In this document: positions 17,169 to 26,479 of the stretch, piece by piece
How the letters are laid out: every line of letters begins with the position of its first letter
Position numbering within the stretch: position 1 is the stretch's first letter
Assembly (NCBI RefSeq): GCF_009669305.1
Contig: NZ_SADB01000017.1
Coordinates: 1,224 to 65,223 of the forward strand
Reading direction: 5' to 3'
DNA: 64,000 bases
Origin: Ancylomarina sp. 16SWW S1-10-2
GTDB taxonomy: Bacteria > Bacteroidota > Bacteroidia > Bacteroidales > Marinifilaceae
The notes under the pieces: generated by a model
What the model was told of the DNA's origin: nothing
Database searches by the model: none
Seen by the model: only the letters and a program-made list of their open reading frames with translations
Translations under genes and position numbers: made by a program

Positions 17169-18890
17169 TTAAAATTGGTACCTAATTCCAACAGCCAGAT
17201 TTTCTTTAAACTGGACCTTCGTTCCTGTGTCATCATCAGATATTAAATAGGTGGATATACTTGTTGTTAAATATTGACTGATTGGAAGATTTAAAACGAA
17301 TTGCCAATCAACATCAATATTTTTTGCCGTATTGGAATAGCTAGAATAAAATTCCAGTTTATTTTCCATACTTATTTCTTTAGTGATTTTCCATTTATGT
17401 AATAATTTAATATAGGCACCGACTTCTTTTTTTATTTTTTCATTAGCATCAATACCAAAAGCTGTTTGATCTATATTTGTTGTGTCATTAACTATGGTAT
17501 ACTTTGCTGTAAAGGGTGAGAGTAGCATAGAAAAATTTGGTTTAGGCTTATAATCTAAACCGATTGAGCCCAAAATATAAGCAGGAGCAAAGAAATTCGA
17601 AACTAATTTTCGTTCTTTATCATCCGAATAATTGTAGCCTCGAACAAACTGAGTTTTTAAGTTAAACATAGAGGTATAGTACCATTTCTTAAAGGCTAAA
17701 TGTCCGAATTTAGTATTGATTTCTAGTTTATCCTGATTTTTACGGAATTCGTTATCTCCTGATTTTAAAAGACCATATTCAAAATCAATTGTGTTTTCCC
17801 ACGATGTTTTATTCTTTTTATAATTAGCGAAAGATTTAATACCAGCTAGGGTTGATATGGAACTTTCTCCACCTTCGGCCCATTCTTTACTTACATGGCC
17901 TTGGTTAAAATCGAGTTTTACAATGGTCCCAAATTTCCAAATATCAACGTATCGTTTGTATTTTTTTAATTTTGCTAGTTTGAAGCCATTGGGCGATATC
18001 TCTTTTTTTAATTTTACGTTAGCACCTTTTCTTTTTGTGTTTCTGACTGATTCTTGATAAATATCATCATCATAGAGAATCTTTATACCTTTGCTTGCTG
18101 TGTTTTGTAGCCAAATACCTATAGAATCTTTTTTGCTCTTTTTTAACCAAAAGCGTTTGAAATCAGTTTTGCCGTTGTTTATCCAAAATGCTAGCGAATC
18201 GTTCATGGCATTTTTCACGGCGAATGAAACGGAGTCACGACTAATCTCTCTGATCCATTGGTGTACCGAGTCATTTTCTATATAATCGAATAATTCTGCA
18301 TATTTTTTTGAATCGTTTTGTAATTCGAATTTATCATCTTTCGAGAGGCTATCATTTTGTTCTAATAATTCTTGCTCTAGTTCAATTTTTTTAGACAATT
18401 CTTTAAGTGCATCTTCAGTTTGTCTTTTTTCGATATAGGACTTTAAGTAAGTTACCATATTTCTGATGCTATCATTTTTCACATAGTCGAGCAAAGTACT
18501 TACTGCATTATCTAAATTCTTATCTTCTTTACTTTTAGCTTCCACCTCGAGTTCACCTAGTAAATATTTAAAATTAATATTTTTAATATGTTTAAGTGGA
18601 TCTTGAAACCTTAGTGTATTTATTGAAAAATCAGAATAATATTTTGTTTCAGATTGCGAATGAGCAATTATATAAGCTGATTTTGGAAGAGCAATTGTTT
18701 TAATTTGAATAGAATCTCGTTCAGATTTTTTAACCCGAGGAAGTGGCGTATTATTTATGACACTTATGCTTTGAGGGGTAGAATATATGGAATTTTGAAT
18801 TTTATATGTAGATGTTTGTGCCTTACTCTCCAATGAAAATAGGAATGCTGATTGAAGTACTAGAAGCAAGAGGAAAAGCTTGTGATTCAT
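17169..18890 (-). CDS. DUF3078 outer-membrane beta-barrel protein
   Basis: A 573-residue protein with a Sec signal peptide (MNHKLFLLLLVLQSAFLFSLESKAQ). Residues about 90-290 are rich in Asp, Ser and Lys and carry repeated short units of the form KNDSI...WI, predicted to be helical. The C-terminal part (from about 310) is DUF3078: WKFGTIVKLDFNQGHVSKEW, then AEGGESSISTLAGI and alternating aromatic strands ending GIRYQF, typical of an outer-membrane barrel. The function of DUF3078 proteins is not known. It is monocistronic. Confidence 0.82.
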   Translation of the reverse strand: MNHKLFLLLLVLQSAFLFSLESKAQTSTYKIQNSIYSTPQSISVINNTPLPRVKKSERDSIQIKTIALPKSAYIIAHSQSETKYYSDFSINTLRFQDPLKHIKNINFKYLLGELEVEAKSKEDKNLDNAVSTLLDYVKNDSIRNMVTYLKSYIEKRQTEDALKELSKKIELEQELLEQNDSLSKDDKFELQNDSKKYAELFDYIENDSVHQWIREISRDSVSFAVKNAMNDSLAFWINNGKTDFKRFWLKKSKKDSIGIWLQNTASKGIKILYDDDIYQESVRNTKRKGANVKLKKEISPNGFKLAKLKKYKRYVDIWKFGTIVKLDFNQGHVSKEWAEGGESSISTLAGIKSFANYKKNKTSWENTIDFEYGLLKSGDNEFRKNQDKLEINTKFGHLAFKKWYYTSMFNLKTQFVRGYNYSDDKERKLVSNFFAPAYILGSIGLDYKPKPNFSMLLSPFTAKYTIVNDTTNIDQTAFGIDANEKIKKEVGAYIKLLHKWKITKEISMENKLEFYSSYSNTAKNIDVDWQFVLNLPISQYLTTSISTYLISDDDTGTKVQFKENLAVGIRYQF

Positions 18891-19097
18891 CTTAATGAGT
18901 TTGTTTGAGCATGTGAGTTAGTTTTAAACGATAATCTCACATTCAGATCTGATTTATTATTGACTAAAAACAAAAATGAGAATAAAATTCCTTGAAAAAA
19001 ACAAAATGCAAGTATAAATATGCTTAAGCGATCACAAAATTTTGCGTGGCATTTTTTTTATAGTTTTAAAAAAACTAAATTTAGCGTATTGGTAAAA

Positions 19098-19187
19098 ATG
19101 AAGACTATGAAAATGCATAATCGACTTTCGAAACCCACATTGAATAATTTTCTTAATATTAAAAACCGCGACGGATATCACTACTAG
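19098..19187 (+). CDS. Candidate leader peptide upstream of tnaA (29 residues)
   Basis: A short frame starting ATG at 19098 and ending TAG at 19185-19187, rich in Lys and Asn, with the C-terminus KNRDGYHY. The last codons (CGC GAC GGA TAT CAC TAC) form the left arm and loop of a terminator-like hairpin, the layout of a transcription attenuator. Unlike enteric TnaC it has no Trp; Tyr-His-Tyr are the last residues. No strong Shine-Dalgarno is seen, which is normal for this phylum. I have no homologue to compare with. Confidence 0.5.
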   Translation: MKTMKMHNRLSKPTLNNFLNIKNRDGYHY

Positions 19188-19208
19188 TCGTGAGTTGTTT
19201 TTTGACTA
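19167..19208 (+). promoter_or_regulatory. Candidate attenuator (competing hairpins) upstream of tnaA
   Basis: CGCGAC (19167-19172) can pair with GTCGTG (19187-19192), followed five bases later by T6 (19198-19203), a terminator-like element. The same GTC is also part of TAGTC (19185-19189), which can pair with GACTA (19204-19208); the two pairings exclude each other. This is the usual design of a terminator/antiterminator switch. It lies about 210 bases before tnaA. Stability was judged by eye only. Confidence 0.45.
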
Positions 19209-19415
19209 CTCCTTAGTTTATAAAAGCTAATCCTATTTTATTACAATTTATTAGATCTTAATTATAGTTCACACTGTAATTGCGTGCGCATACATTTGTT
19301 TTTCTCAGATGTCTAATGTTTTGGCACATCTAATTATAAACAGAATAAAAATACTTCTTGTTTTGATAATGAGAAGTTTAATCCGATGAATTTTTTAAAA
19401 CCCTAAAATAAAATC
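19209..19415. other. Leader region between attenuator and tnaA
   Basis: About 200 bases, AT-rich. Contains a weak hairpin (AGATGT at about 19307 with ACATCT) and no second reading frame of note. Confidence 0.5.
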
Positions 19416-20798
19416 ATGAAAATACCATTTGCAGAATCGTTTAAAATTAAGATGGTTGAAACCATTAAAAGAAGTACTCGTGAAGAGAGAGAGAAGTGGC
19501 TTAAAGCAGCTAAATATAATTTATTTAACTTGAAAAGTGATGAGGTGTTTATTGACCTTTTAACAGATTCAGGAACTGGTGCAATGAGTGATAAACAGTG
19601 GTCTGAGATGATGTTAGGTGACGAGTCTTATGCCGGTGCTCGTTCGTACTATAAAATGAAAGATGCGATTAAGAATATTTTAGGTTTCGATCATTTTTTA
19701 CCAACACACCAAGGTCGTGCAGCAGAAAATGTATTGTTCTCTGTATTAGTTAAGAATGGCGATGTTGTTCCTGGAAACTCTCATTTTGATACGACTAAAG
19801 GTCATATTGAGTTCAGAAAAGCAAAAGCAATTGACTGTACAATCGATGAGGCTTTCGATACGGAGATCGATCACCCATTTAAAGGTAATCTTGATCTTGT
19901 GAAATTAGAATCAGTTCTATCTTCTCATCCAAAGGAGAAAATTTCAATGATTATTGTGACTGTTACTTGTAATTCATCTGGAGGTCAGCCGGTTTCTATG
20001 GAAAACCTAAAAGGTGTAAGAGCTTTAGCTGATAAATATAAAGTTCCAGTATGCTACGATTCGGCTCGTTTTGCAGAAAATGCCTATTTTATTAAGCTTC
20101 GCGAAAAAGGATATCAAGATAAAACGATCAAAGAAATTGTAAAAGAGATGTATCTGTATGCTGACATGGCAACAATGAGTTCTAAGAAAGATGCTATTGT
20201 AAATATGGGTGGGTTTATTGGCATGAAGAGTAAGGAACTTTGGAAGCAAGCCTCTACTTACAATATTATGTTCGAAGGATATGTTACGTACGGAGGTATG
20301 TCTGGTCGGGATATGAATGCTTTGGCGCAAGGTCTTGATGAGGGTACTGAGTTTGAATATTTGGAGACTCGTATTAAGCAAGTTGAGTATTTAGGAGCTA
20401 AGCTTGAAGAGTATGGTGTCCCATTCCAAAAACCAATTGGTGGTCACGCTATATTTGTTGATGCTAAAAAGATTTTAGGGCATATTCCAAAAGAAGAGTT
20501 TCAAGCTCAAACTTTAGGTTGTGAGTTGTATCTAGAAGCAGGTATTCGTGGAGTCGAAATTGGAGCTATCCTGGCTGATAGAGATCCTGAGACGAGGGAA
20601 AACCGTTATCCAGATTTGGAGTTGTTACGTTTAGCTATTCCTAGAAGAACGTATACAAACAATCATATGGATGTAATTGCTGCTGCTTTCAAAAATGTTT
20701 ATGATCGTAGAAAAGATATTAAGCATGGTTTTAAAATTACTTATGAAGCTCCAATTATGAGACATTTCACAGTTGAGTTAGAGAAGATTGACGAATAG
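19416..20798 (+). CDS. tnaA: Tryptophanase (tryptophan indole-lyase)
   Basis: This 460-residue PLP enzyme of the beta-eliminating lyase family breaks tryptophan into indole, pyruvate and ammonia. Landmarks: DLLTDSGTGAMSDKQW, PTHQGRAAENV, CYDSARFAENAYFI, the PLP-lysine motif TMSSKKDAIVN and LRLAIPRRTYTNNHMD. The family also contains tyrosine phenol-lyase. Two specificity positions favour tryptophanase: HFDTTKGH has Asp where tyrosine phenol-lyase has Thr124, and GIRGVEIG has Ile where tyrosine phenol-lyase has Arg381. The gene is monocistronic, preceded by a candidate leader peptide and followed by a terminator. Confidence 0.93.
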   Translation: MKIPFAESFKIKMVETIKRSTREEREKWLKAAKYNLFNLKSDEVFIDLLTDSGTGAMSDKQWSEMMLGDESYAGARSYYKMKDAIKNILGFDHFLPTHQGRAAENVLFSVLVKNGDVVPGNSHFDTTKGHIEFRKAKAIDCTIDEAFDTEIDHPFKGNLDLVKLESVLSSHPKEKISMIIVTVTCNSSGGQPVSMENLKGVRALADKYKVPVCYDSARFAENAYFIKLREKGYQDKTIKEIVKEMYLYADMATMSSKKDAIVNMGGFIGMKSKELWKQASTYNIMFEGYVTYGGMSGRDMNALAQGLDEGTEFEYLETRIKQVEYLGAKLEEYGVPFQKPIGGHAIFVDAKKILGHIPKEEFQAQTLGCELYLEAGIRGVEIGAILADRDPETRENRYPDLELLRLAIPRRTYTNNHMDVIAAAFKNVYDRRKDIKHGFKITYEAPIMRHFTVELEKIDE

Positions 20799-20981
20799 AT
20801 CTTTATTGTTTTAGCATAAAATAGAGCTCTCTTTGGGGAACTTTATTTATGTTTATAATCTCTGATTATTAATTCCATAAAGTATAGATAATCGTAATCT
20901 TTAATAGTGCTTAGTTTTTAGGAATGTAATTTTAAACAGAATCTTTTATGTGTGGTTTGGAATTACTATGTAGTTAAACAG

Positions 20982-21018
20982 AAAAAAAGCGAAGATCATT
21001 GATCTTCGCTTTTTTTAT
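20982..21018. terminator. Bidirectional terminator between tnaA and the TPR gene
   Basis: Near-perfect palindrome AAAAAAAGCGAAGATCA/TTGATCTTCGCTTTTTTT. It serves the converging tnaA (+) and TPR-protein (-) genes. Confidence 0.88.
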
Positions 21019-21034
21019 ATTTATAATGTCTTGA

Positions 21035-21727
21035 TTATTTCAAGTTCAATTTGGCACGAGTTATATATTTTTCGATATCACGAGCTTCAGAAGATTTACC
21101 AAAATCTTTTTCGATAGTTTCGTAAGCAGCTAATGCTTCTTTATAATTACCTGTCATTTCGTAAGCAAAACCTGCTTTTTGAAGGTATATAGGTGTTGTA
21201 AAGTCATTGGTATTTGAAGCGCTTGCATTCATATAATTTGAAGCCGCTTTTTCGTTATTACCAAGTTCCATATAAGCATCACCAATTGCAGCTTTTGCTA
21301 GGGAAGAAAGAAGAAAATCATCTGAAGAGAAATTTTCTAAATAGTTAATTGCATTTTGGTATTCGCCTAAATGAAGGTAAGAAACGCCAACATAATAGTT
21401 CGATAAGTTTCCTGCTTCTGTTGATCCATAATTATCAATAATATCAAGAAAACCATCATAGTTACCATCACCATTGATAGCAAGGTTAAAAGAGTCTACT
21501 TCAAAATAACGTTGTGCTTGGAACATTTCAGTTTGAGCATTTATCTCCATAGGAGCTCTATAATATTTTTGGTAAGCAAAAATAGCAGTTGCTACTAGGA
21601 TTACAGCTATAGCAATATAAGTTAATTTCTTTTGGTTTTTCTCTATATATTGTTCTGTTCTACTTAAAGCTTGTTCAAAGTTTTCAAAATTATCTTCGTG
21701 ATCCTGATTGTTTTTGTTTGTAGACAT
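21035..21727 (-). CDS. Membrane-anchored tetratricopeptide-repeat protein
   Basis: A 230-residue protein with a polar N-terminus, one transmembrane segment (about 36-54, YIAIAVILVATAIFAYQ) and TPR units after it (SNYYVGVSYLHLGEYQNAINYLENF, then AAIGDAYMELGNNEKAASNY, then LQKAGFAYEMTGNYKEALAAY). The N-in/C-out layout resembles YfgM, the ancillary SecYEG/periplasmic chaperone protein; equivalence is inferred from shape. A TACATTTG -7 box lies at 21762-21769 on the - strand. Confidence 0.85.
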   Translation of the reverse strand: MSTNKNNQDHEDNFENFEQALSRTEQYIEKNQKKLTYIAIAVILVATAIFAYQKYYRAPMEINAQTEMFQAQRYFEVDSFNLAINGDGNYDGFLDIIDNYGSTEAGNLSNYYVGVSYLHLGEYQNAINYLENFSSDDFLLSSLAKAAIGDAYMELGNNEKAASNYMNASASNTNDFTTPIYLQKAGFAYEMTGNYKEALAAYETIEKDFGKSSEARDIEKYITRAKLNLK

Positions 21728-21941
21728 ATTCTAATTATTTAATGTTTTATTTTTTCTAACGCAAATGTAATTTTTTTTGTGAATATTACGACAATTTTAT
21801 TGCTAAAAAGTGAATACCAATTTTACTATGAATAATGAGTGAATTTAAGCCTGTATTTGAATTTATTCGTATTTTTGAGACGGAATTGTAAATCTAAACA
21901 TAAAATCAGATTGTCCGATCCTTAAAGCAAAAATAAAATAT

Positions 21942-23045
21942 ATGTATTTAGAGCGTTTGTCCCTTATAAATTACAAGAATATAAAAGAGTTGGAAATTGA
22001 GCTTTCGCCTAAAATTAATTGCTTTATAGGTAATAATGGTATGGGGAAAACCAATTTGCTTGATGCTGTTTATTATTTGAGCTTTTGTAAAAGTTATTTT
22101 TCATCAACCGATCAGCTTAATATTAAACACGAAGAACTATTTATGGTTCTTGAGGGTAATTATAAGCGTAAGGAGATGGACGAGTTGATTTATTGTGGAG
22201 TTAAACGTGGTCAGAAAAAGAATTTTAAACGGAATAAAAAGGAGTATAAAAAGCTTTCTGAGCATATTGGACTTTTACCAATTGTAATGGTATCTCCAGC
22301 TGATGTGCGTTTAATTACCGATGGGAGTGATGAGAGACGTAAATATATGGATAGTGTCATTTCTCAATACGACAGAAAGTATTTGGATGATTTAATTCGA
22401 TATAACCGAGTTATTTTGCAACGAAACAAATTGCTTAAGGATTTTGCTCGTCGTGGTAAATTCGAAGAGGATAGTTTAGCTATTTGGGATGAACAAATGA
22501 TTATTCTTTCTGCTTCGATACATGAGAAACGTAAGGATTTTCTAAACAAATTAATGCCTGTTTTCCAAGAGTATTATAATATTATATCTAAGGGGAATGA
22601 AATTGTAAAATTGGAATATAAATCGCAGTTAAACGATCATGAAATGAGAGATCTTTTGCGTCATGCTCGTTTAAAAGATCAGGTGATGCAATACACAACT
22701 GTGGGCATTCATAAGGATGATTTAACACTTTCGTTGGGTGATTATCCTATCAAAAAAATGGGCTCGCAAGGTCAGCAGAAAACCTATTTAATTGCTCTAA
22801 AGTTAGCCCAGTTCGAATTCATTAAGAAGTTATCAGACTATAACCCAATTTTATTACTCGATGATATTTTTGACAAGCTAGATACGCATCGTGTAGAACA
22901 AATTGTTCATTTGGTTTCGGAAGAACGATTTGGACAGATCTTTATTTCCGATACGAATCGCGATCATTTGGACCAAATACTATCATCCTTAGATCTTACA
23001 TATAAATTATTTGTCTTAGACGACGGATCGGTTACTAATTTATAA
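21942..23045 (+). CDS. recF: DNA replication/repair protein RecF
   Basis: RecF binds gapped DNA and helps load RecA with RecO and RecR. The 367 residues have the SMC-like ATPase layout: Walker A GNNGMGKTN (30-38), the signature region KKMGSQGQQKTYLIALKLAQ, and Walker B PILLLDDIFDKLD, ending with QIFISDTNRDHL. A TATTTTTG -7 box lies at 21870-21877. The next gene, a DUF721 protein, follows after 45 bases on the same strand; this pairing is common in Bacteroidota. Confidence 0.96.
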   Translation: MYLERLSLINYKNIKELEIELSPKINCFIGNNGMGKTNLLDAVYYLSFCKSYFSSTDQLNIKHEELFMVLEGNYKRKEMDELIYCGVKRGQKKNFKRNKKEYKKLSEHIGLLPIVMVSPADVRLITDGSDERRKYMDSVISQYDRKYLDDLIRYNRVILQRNKLLKDFARRGKFEEDSLAIWDEQMIILSASIHEKRKDFLNKLMPVFQEYYNIISKGNEIVKLEYKSQLNDHEMRDLLRHARLKDQVMQYTTVGIHKDDLTLSLGDYPIKKMGSQGQQKTYLIALKLAQFEFIKKLSDYNPILLLDDIFDKLDTHRVEQIVHLVSEERFGQIFISDTNRDHLDQILSSLDLTYKLFVLDDGSVTNL

Positions 23046-23090
23046 GTTTACTTTTTTTGACCTTTAACCATTACTTTTATCCTCAGAAAT

Positions 23091-23381
23091 ATGCGCCGCT
23101 CTAAAACACAGAAAATAGAAGAACTTGTGAAACTAGTTTTAAAAGAACAGGGCCTAGATGTAAAATTAAAAGAGCTAGAGCTGATTAAGACTTGGGAAAA
23201 AGTGATAGGTAAGAATGTGGCGAATGCAACAACCGACCTTTATATTAGAAATAGAAAGTTGTTTGTTAAATTACGATCATCTATTATTCGTAACGAGTTA
23301 ATGCTGATAAAAACAGGATTGATTCAGGCCTTAAATAAAGAAGTAGGAGGGAAGATTATTGACGATATTGTATTAAGATAA
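23091..23381 (+). CDS. DUF721 (DciA-like) protein
   Basis: A 96-residue basic protein: IEELVKLVLKEQGLDVKLKELELIKTWEKVIGKNVANAT followed, after a short break, by RNRKLFVKLRSSIIRNELMLIK. This matches DUF721, the domain found in DciA, the ancestral loader of the replicative helicase DnaB in bacteria without DnaC. Its place directly after recF fits a role in replication. It carries only the DUF721 core, as is usual in this phylum. Confidence 0.85.
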   Translation: MRRSKTQKIEELVKLVLKEQGLDVKLKELELIKTWEKVIGKNVANATTDLYIRNRKLFVKLRSSIIRNELMLIKTGLIQALNKEVGGKIIDDIVLR

Positions 23382-23414
23382 AAGGTTTAAAAAGTAGTGA
23401 GCTTTTTAAACCTT
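23382..23414. terminator. Hairpin between the DUF721 gene and ndk
   Basis: Stem AAGGTTTAAAAAG/CTTTTTAAACCTT of 13 bp with a short loop. It lies between converging genes. The following T run is short, so termination strength is uncertain. Confidence 0.6.
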
Positions 23415-23436
23415 ATCCAATTTCTATAATGAATTT

Positions 23437-23856
23437 TTAAAAAATCTCGCAGCCTGAAAAGTGGAATGCACCTTCAATGCAAGCATTTTCATCGCTATCA
23501 GACCCATGAACAGCATTTCTTGACATCGACTCAGCAAATTGTTTACGAATTGTTCCTTCTTCAGCTTCAACAGGATTTGTTGCTCCAATTAATTTTCTAA
23601 AGTCAGCAACCGCATTTTCTTTTTCAAGAATAGCTGCTACAATTGGTCCTGAACTCATAAAGTCTGTCAAATCGCCATAAAACGGTTTATCCTTATGTAC
23701 TTCGTAAAAAACTTCAGCTTGTTTTTTTGTGATTTGAGTATATTTCATAGCTGCAATTTTAAAACCGCCTTTAGTAATTGCGGCTAAAATATTACCAATA
23801 TATCCATTGGCTACAGCATCTGGTTTTATCATTGTAAAAGTTCTATCACTTCTCAT
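23437..23856 (-). CDS. ndk: Nucleoside diphosphate kinase
   Basis: It equilibrates nucleoside tri- and diphosphates via a phosphohistidine. The 139 residues begin [21 protein letters not shown], contain the [15 protein letters not shown] loop, and end with the active-site motif RNAVHGSDS (His117). The C-terminus [12 protein letters not shown] is normal for bacterial Ndk. It is monocistronic on the - strand. Confidence 0.97.
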   Translation of the reverse strand: MRSDRTFTMIKPDAVANGYIGNILAAITKGGFKIAAMKYTQITKKQAEVFYEVHKDKPFYGDLTDFMSSGPIVAAILEKENAVADFRKLIGATNPVEAEEGTIRKQFAESMSRNAVHGSDSDENACIEGAFHFSGCEIF

Positions 23857-24105
23857 AGTTAATTAATTTTTAGTTCATGTGATGAATGTAATCAATCTTA
23901 GTAAAAATACAATAGAAATGATCTTGATCTTTTAATTGCTTATACCGTGTTTTTGTAAATTACTTAGAGGTAGAAATGTTATAATTAAATTGTATAATCA
24001 CTCATTTTAGAGCATAAGCATAAAGTCTTATCATTGTTTGATTAGGATAGAATTTAATTTAGATTCTTTTTAAAATATTGAGTAATTTAGCAAACTTGAA
24101 TCATA

Positions 24106-25143
24106 ATGAGAGGAAATAGAACCATGCAAAATAGAATAAACAAAGAATTGAGCTTAGAAGCCAAAGACTATATACTAAAAGCAAATCAAATAGTTATTGT
24201 GCCTCATGCAGGACCCGATGGTGATGCTATAGGTTCGTCATTAGCTTTAATGCGCTATTTGAAAAAGCAAGGAAAACAAGTTAAGGTCATTTGTCCTAAT
24301 GCTTATCCTGAGTTTTTGACTTGGTTGCATAGTGAGGATGAGTTGGATGTTTTTGAAAAAACAGAAGAGGCTTGTACGACATATATAAATGATTCTGATT
24401 TGATTTTTATTCTTGATCATAATTCATTTAAACGATCAGGTGATGTAGGTAAATTGCTGGAGAAACAAAAAGCTCCTAAAATTATGATTGATCATCACCC
24501 AATGCCAGAAGCTATTGCAGATATTACCCTTTCTGATACGGCTATGTGTTCTACATGTGAAATGATATACGAATTTATCGATGCTATGGGAGGTAACGAC
24601 CAAATTGATAAGGATATTGCTGAGTGTATTTATACTGGTATTATTACGGATACTGGAGGCTTAAGCTACAATTCATCGAATGAGCGTATATATCAAATTG
24701 TAGGTGCTTTGATGAAAAAAGGAATTGATAAAGCTAAAGTTCACGATAAAATATACGATAATTACTCGGCTAACAGAATGAAGCTTTTAGGTTATTGTTT
24801 GAATGAAGGTATGGAGCTTTTGCCAGAATATGAAGCTGCAATTATTCATTTAACTAAAGAAACACTTGCCGCTTTTGATTATCAAGATGGTGATACGGAA
24901 GGTTTTGTTAATCATCCTCTTTCCATAAAAGGGATTAATATTTCGGTCATCTTTATGGAAAAGGACGATACGGTTAAGATCTCTTTTCGATCTAAAGGCG
25001 ATATTCCAATCAACCAAATGGCTCGTGACTTTTTTAATGGCGGCGGTCATATTAACGCAGCTGGTGGACGTACTTATGAAAGTATGACAAAGGGAATTGA
25101 GAAGTTTAAAAAAGAATTACCTGCTTTTTACAAAAGCTTGTAG
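24106..25143 (+). CDS. nrnA: DHH-family oligoribonuclease / pAp phosphatase NrnA
   Basis: NrnA degrades short RNAs and dephosphorylates 3'-phosphoadenosine 5'-phosphate (pAp). The 345 residues show the DHH motifs: VPHAGPDGDAIGSSLAL, FILDHNSFKRSG, the DHHP signature IMIDHHPMPE, GIITDTGGLSYN, and the DHHA1 motif GGGHINAAGG. pAp is a by-product of sulfate assimilation, and the window also carries cysC, cysD and cysN, though far away. The ATG at 24124 is an alternative start. A strong terminator follows. Confidence 0.92.
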   Translation: MRGNRTMQNRINKELSLEAKDYILKANQIVIVPHAGPDGDAIGSSLALMRYLKKQGKQVKVICPNAYPEFLTWLHSEDELDVFEKTEEACTTYINDSDLIFILDHNSFKRSGDVGKLLEKQKAPKIMIDHHPMPEAIADITLSDTAMCSTCEMIYEFIDAMGGNDQIDKDIAECIYTGIITDTGGLSYNSSNERIYQIVGALMKKGIDKAKVHDKIYDNYSANRMKLLGYCLNEGMELLPEYEAAIIHLTKETLAAFDYQDGDTEGFVNHPLSIKGINISVIFMEKDDTVKISFRSKGDIPINQMARDFFNGGGHINAAGGRTYESMTKGIEKFKKELPAFYKSL

Positions 25144-25169
25144 TTTAAATACGATATTATTACAAACAC

Positions 25170-25206
25170 AGAGCCCACTCTTTATTAGAAGTGGGCTCTG
25201 TTTTTA
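25170..25206 (+). terminator. Terminator of nrnA
   Basis: Perfect stem CAGAGCCCACT/AGTGGGCTCTG followed by TTTTTA, 27 bases after the nrnA stop. It may also serve the small - strand gene that ends at 25216. Confidence 0.9.
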
Positions 25207-25215
25207 TAAGAAAGT

Positions 25216-25419
25216 CTATTTATCTTTAGATATTCCACTTTTTATTCCCCTCAATAGAAGAAACCATATTGGTAGAATAAATAAGAATACAATAGGTGTT
25301 GAAAATGCTTTGCTCGCCATATTTACACCAATCATTATTCCAGTTAAAAAGCAGCCTAATAAGAATATCAGAATCGCTTTTCTCGAAATTGTATATTTCC
25401 CAATTTTGAACGATATCAT
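25216..25419 (-). CDS. Small membrane protein, unknown function
   Basis: A 67-residue frame with two hydrophobic segments (about 15-33, AILIFLLGCFLTGIMIGV, and about 43-57, IVFLFILPIWFLLL) and a basic C-terminus (RGIKSGISKDK), so a two-helix hairpin membrane protein. It ends close to a terminator. I do not recognise the family. A longer + strand frame overlaps it but has no protein-like features, so this strand is preferred. Confidence 0.55.
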   Translation of the reverse strand: MISFKIGKYTISRKAILIFLLGCFLTGIMIGVNMASKAFSTPIVFLFILPIWFLLLRGIKSGISKDK

Positions 25420-25668
25420 GAGTTATATTTTAAATATTGAGTTGAATGAAGTGTTATCAGTATGATTTTTAAAATTAATAAATTATGGAATGAATATAAA
25501 AAAAAAGATTCACACAATTACATAAGTCACAGAATTTCCATAATAAGATTAAAATATGTTGATTCTGAAAATTCTGTCATTATGGGGCATTTTAATACAT
25601 AAGGTTCTTTCATAAAAAAGAGACAACGATTATCTCTATAGCTCTTCAAATATTTTATCAAACGAAGT

Positions 25669-26376
25669 TTACTTATCCTTATGCAATAGAAAAATAGTAG
25701 GACGTTTGTGTAATTCAGGCATTTCATTTTTCCACTGTTTAGCAGGGAGGGTTTTTATGAATTCCGTTTCCAAAGTAATGTCAACGGCTACACAAATTTT
25801 AGTTCCCGCACTACATTCTTTGGATAAATCTTCAAGCAATTTCATGTTACGATAAGGCGCTTCAATAAAAATCTGAGTTTGATTTTCATTAGCAGAACGG
25901 TTTTCGAGTTGTTTAATTTTTTTAACACGCTCACCATCTTTAATGGGAATGTAGCCATTAAAAGCAAAACTCTGTCCGTTAAAACCCGAAGCCATTAGCG
26001 AAAGCAAAATAGATGAAGGACCAACTAAAGGAATTATTCGAATGTTTCTTTCGTGAGCCAACTTGACCACATCGGCACCAGGATCGGCAACACCAGGACA
26101 ACCAGCCTCCGAAATGATGCCTATATCGTGATCTTTAATTGCTTTTAAATAGCCTGAAATAGCATCAGGAGAACTGTGTTTGTTTAGTTCGTAAAAACTT
26201 AGTTCATCTATATCAATATTGCGATCAACTAGTTTTAAGTAACGACGTGCCGTTCTTATATTCTCAACAATAAAATGTTTGATTGTTGGAATTAGTTCTT
26301 GAATATTTTTGGGAATAACTGAATCAAGGCCTGAATCGCCTAGAGTCGTTGGTATTAAATATAGTTTACCTTTCAT
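25669..26376 (-). CDS. RsmI-like SAM-dependent methyltransferase (tetrapyrrole methylase fold)
   Basis: A 235-residue enzyme of the RsmI/tetrapyrrole methylase superfamily. Motifs: GKLYLIPTTLGDS at the start, the SAM-binding segment IGIISEAGCPGVADPGADVV, and IIPLVGPSSILLSLMASGFNGQSFAFNGYIP. RsmI methylates the 2'-O of C1402 in 16S rRNA. Bacteroidota often carry a second, shorter RsmI-like protein and this one lacks the RsmI C-terminal extension, so the target is uncertain. The frame is open to 26427, but a TACATTTG -7 box at 26415-26422 (- strand) overlaps that upstream start and supports the ATG at 26376. Confidence 0.85.
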   Translation of the reverse strand: MKGKLYLIPTTLGDSGLDSVIPKNIQELIPTIKHFIVENIRTARRYLKLVDRNIDIDELSFYELNKHSSPDAISGYLKAIKDHDIGIISEAGCPGVADPGADVVKLAHERNIRIIPLVGPSSILLSLMASGFNGQSFAFNGYIPIKDGERVKKIKQLENRSANENQTQIFIEAPYRNMKLLEDLSKECSAGTKICVAVDITLETEFIKTLPAKQWKNEMPELHKRPTIFLLHKDK

Positions 26377-26414
26377 ATGTTTTGTAATGGAATGTGCATG
26401 ATTAAATTCATGGG

Positions 26415-26422
26415 CAAATGTA
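26415..26422 (-). promoter_or_regulatory. Candidate -7 box of the RsmI-like gene
   Basis: Reads TACATTTG on the - strand. It decides in favour of the start at 26376, since the longer frame would begin inside the promoter. Confidence 0.5.
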
Positions 26423-26479
26423 CACATATTTAAGTATTACTCGTTCCGTAAGACTCATCCTATTTATAGATCTAAATTT

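Noticed and set aside
20025-20381. 118-codon - strand frame
   Set aside because: Antisense shadow inside tnaA.
19416-20798. Reading tnaA as tyrosine phenol-lyase, since the leader ends in Tyr codons
   Set aside because: Asp in HFDTT and Ile in GVEIG at the two known specificity positions are tryptophanase-like.
25097-25465. 122-codon + strand frame overlapping the nrnA end
   Set aside because: It runs through the nrnA terminator hairpin and overlaps the better small membrane protein on the other strand.
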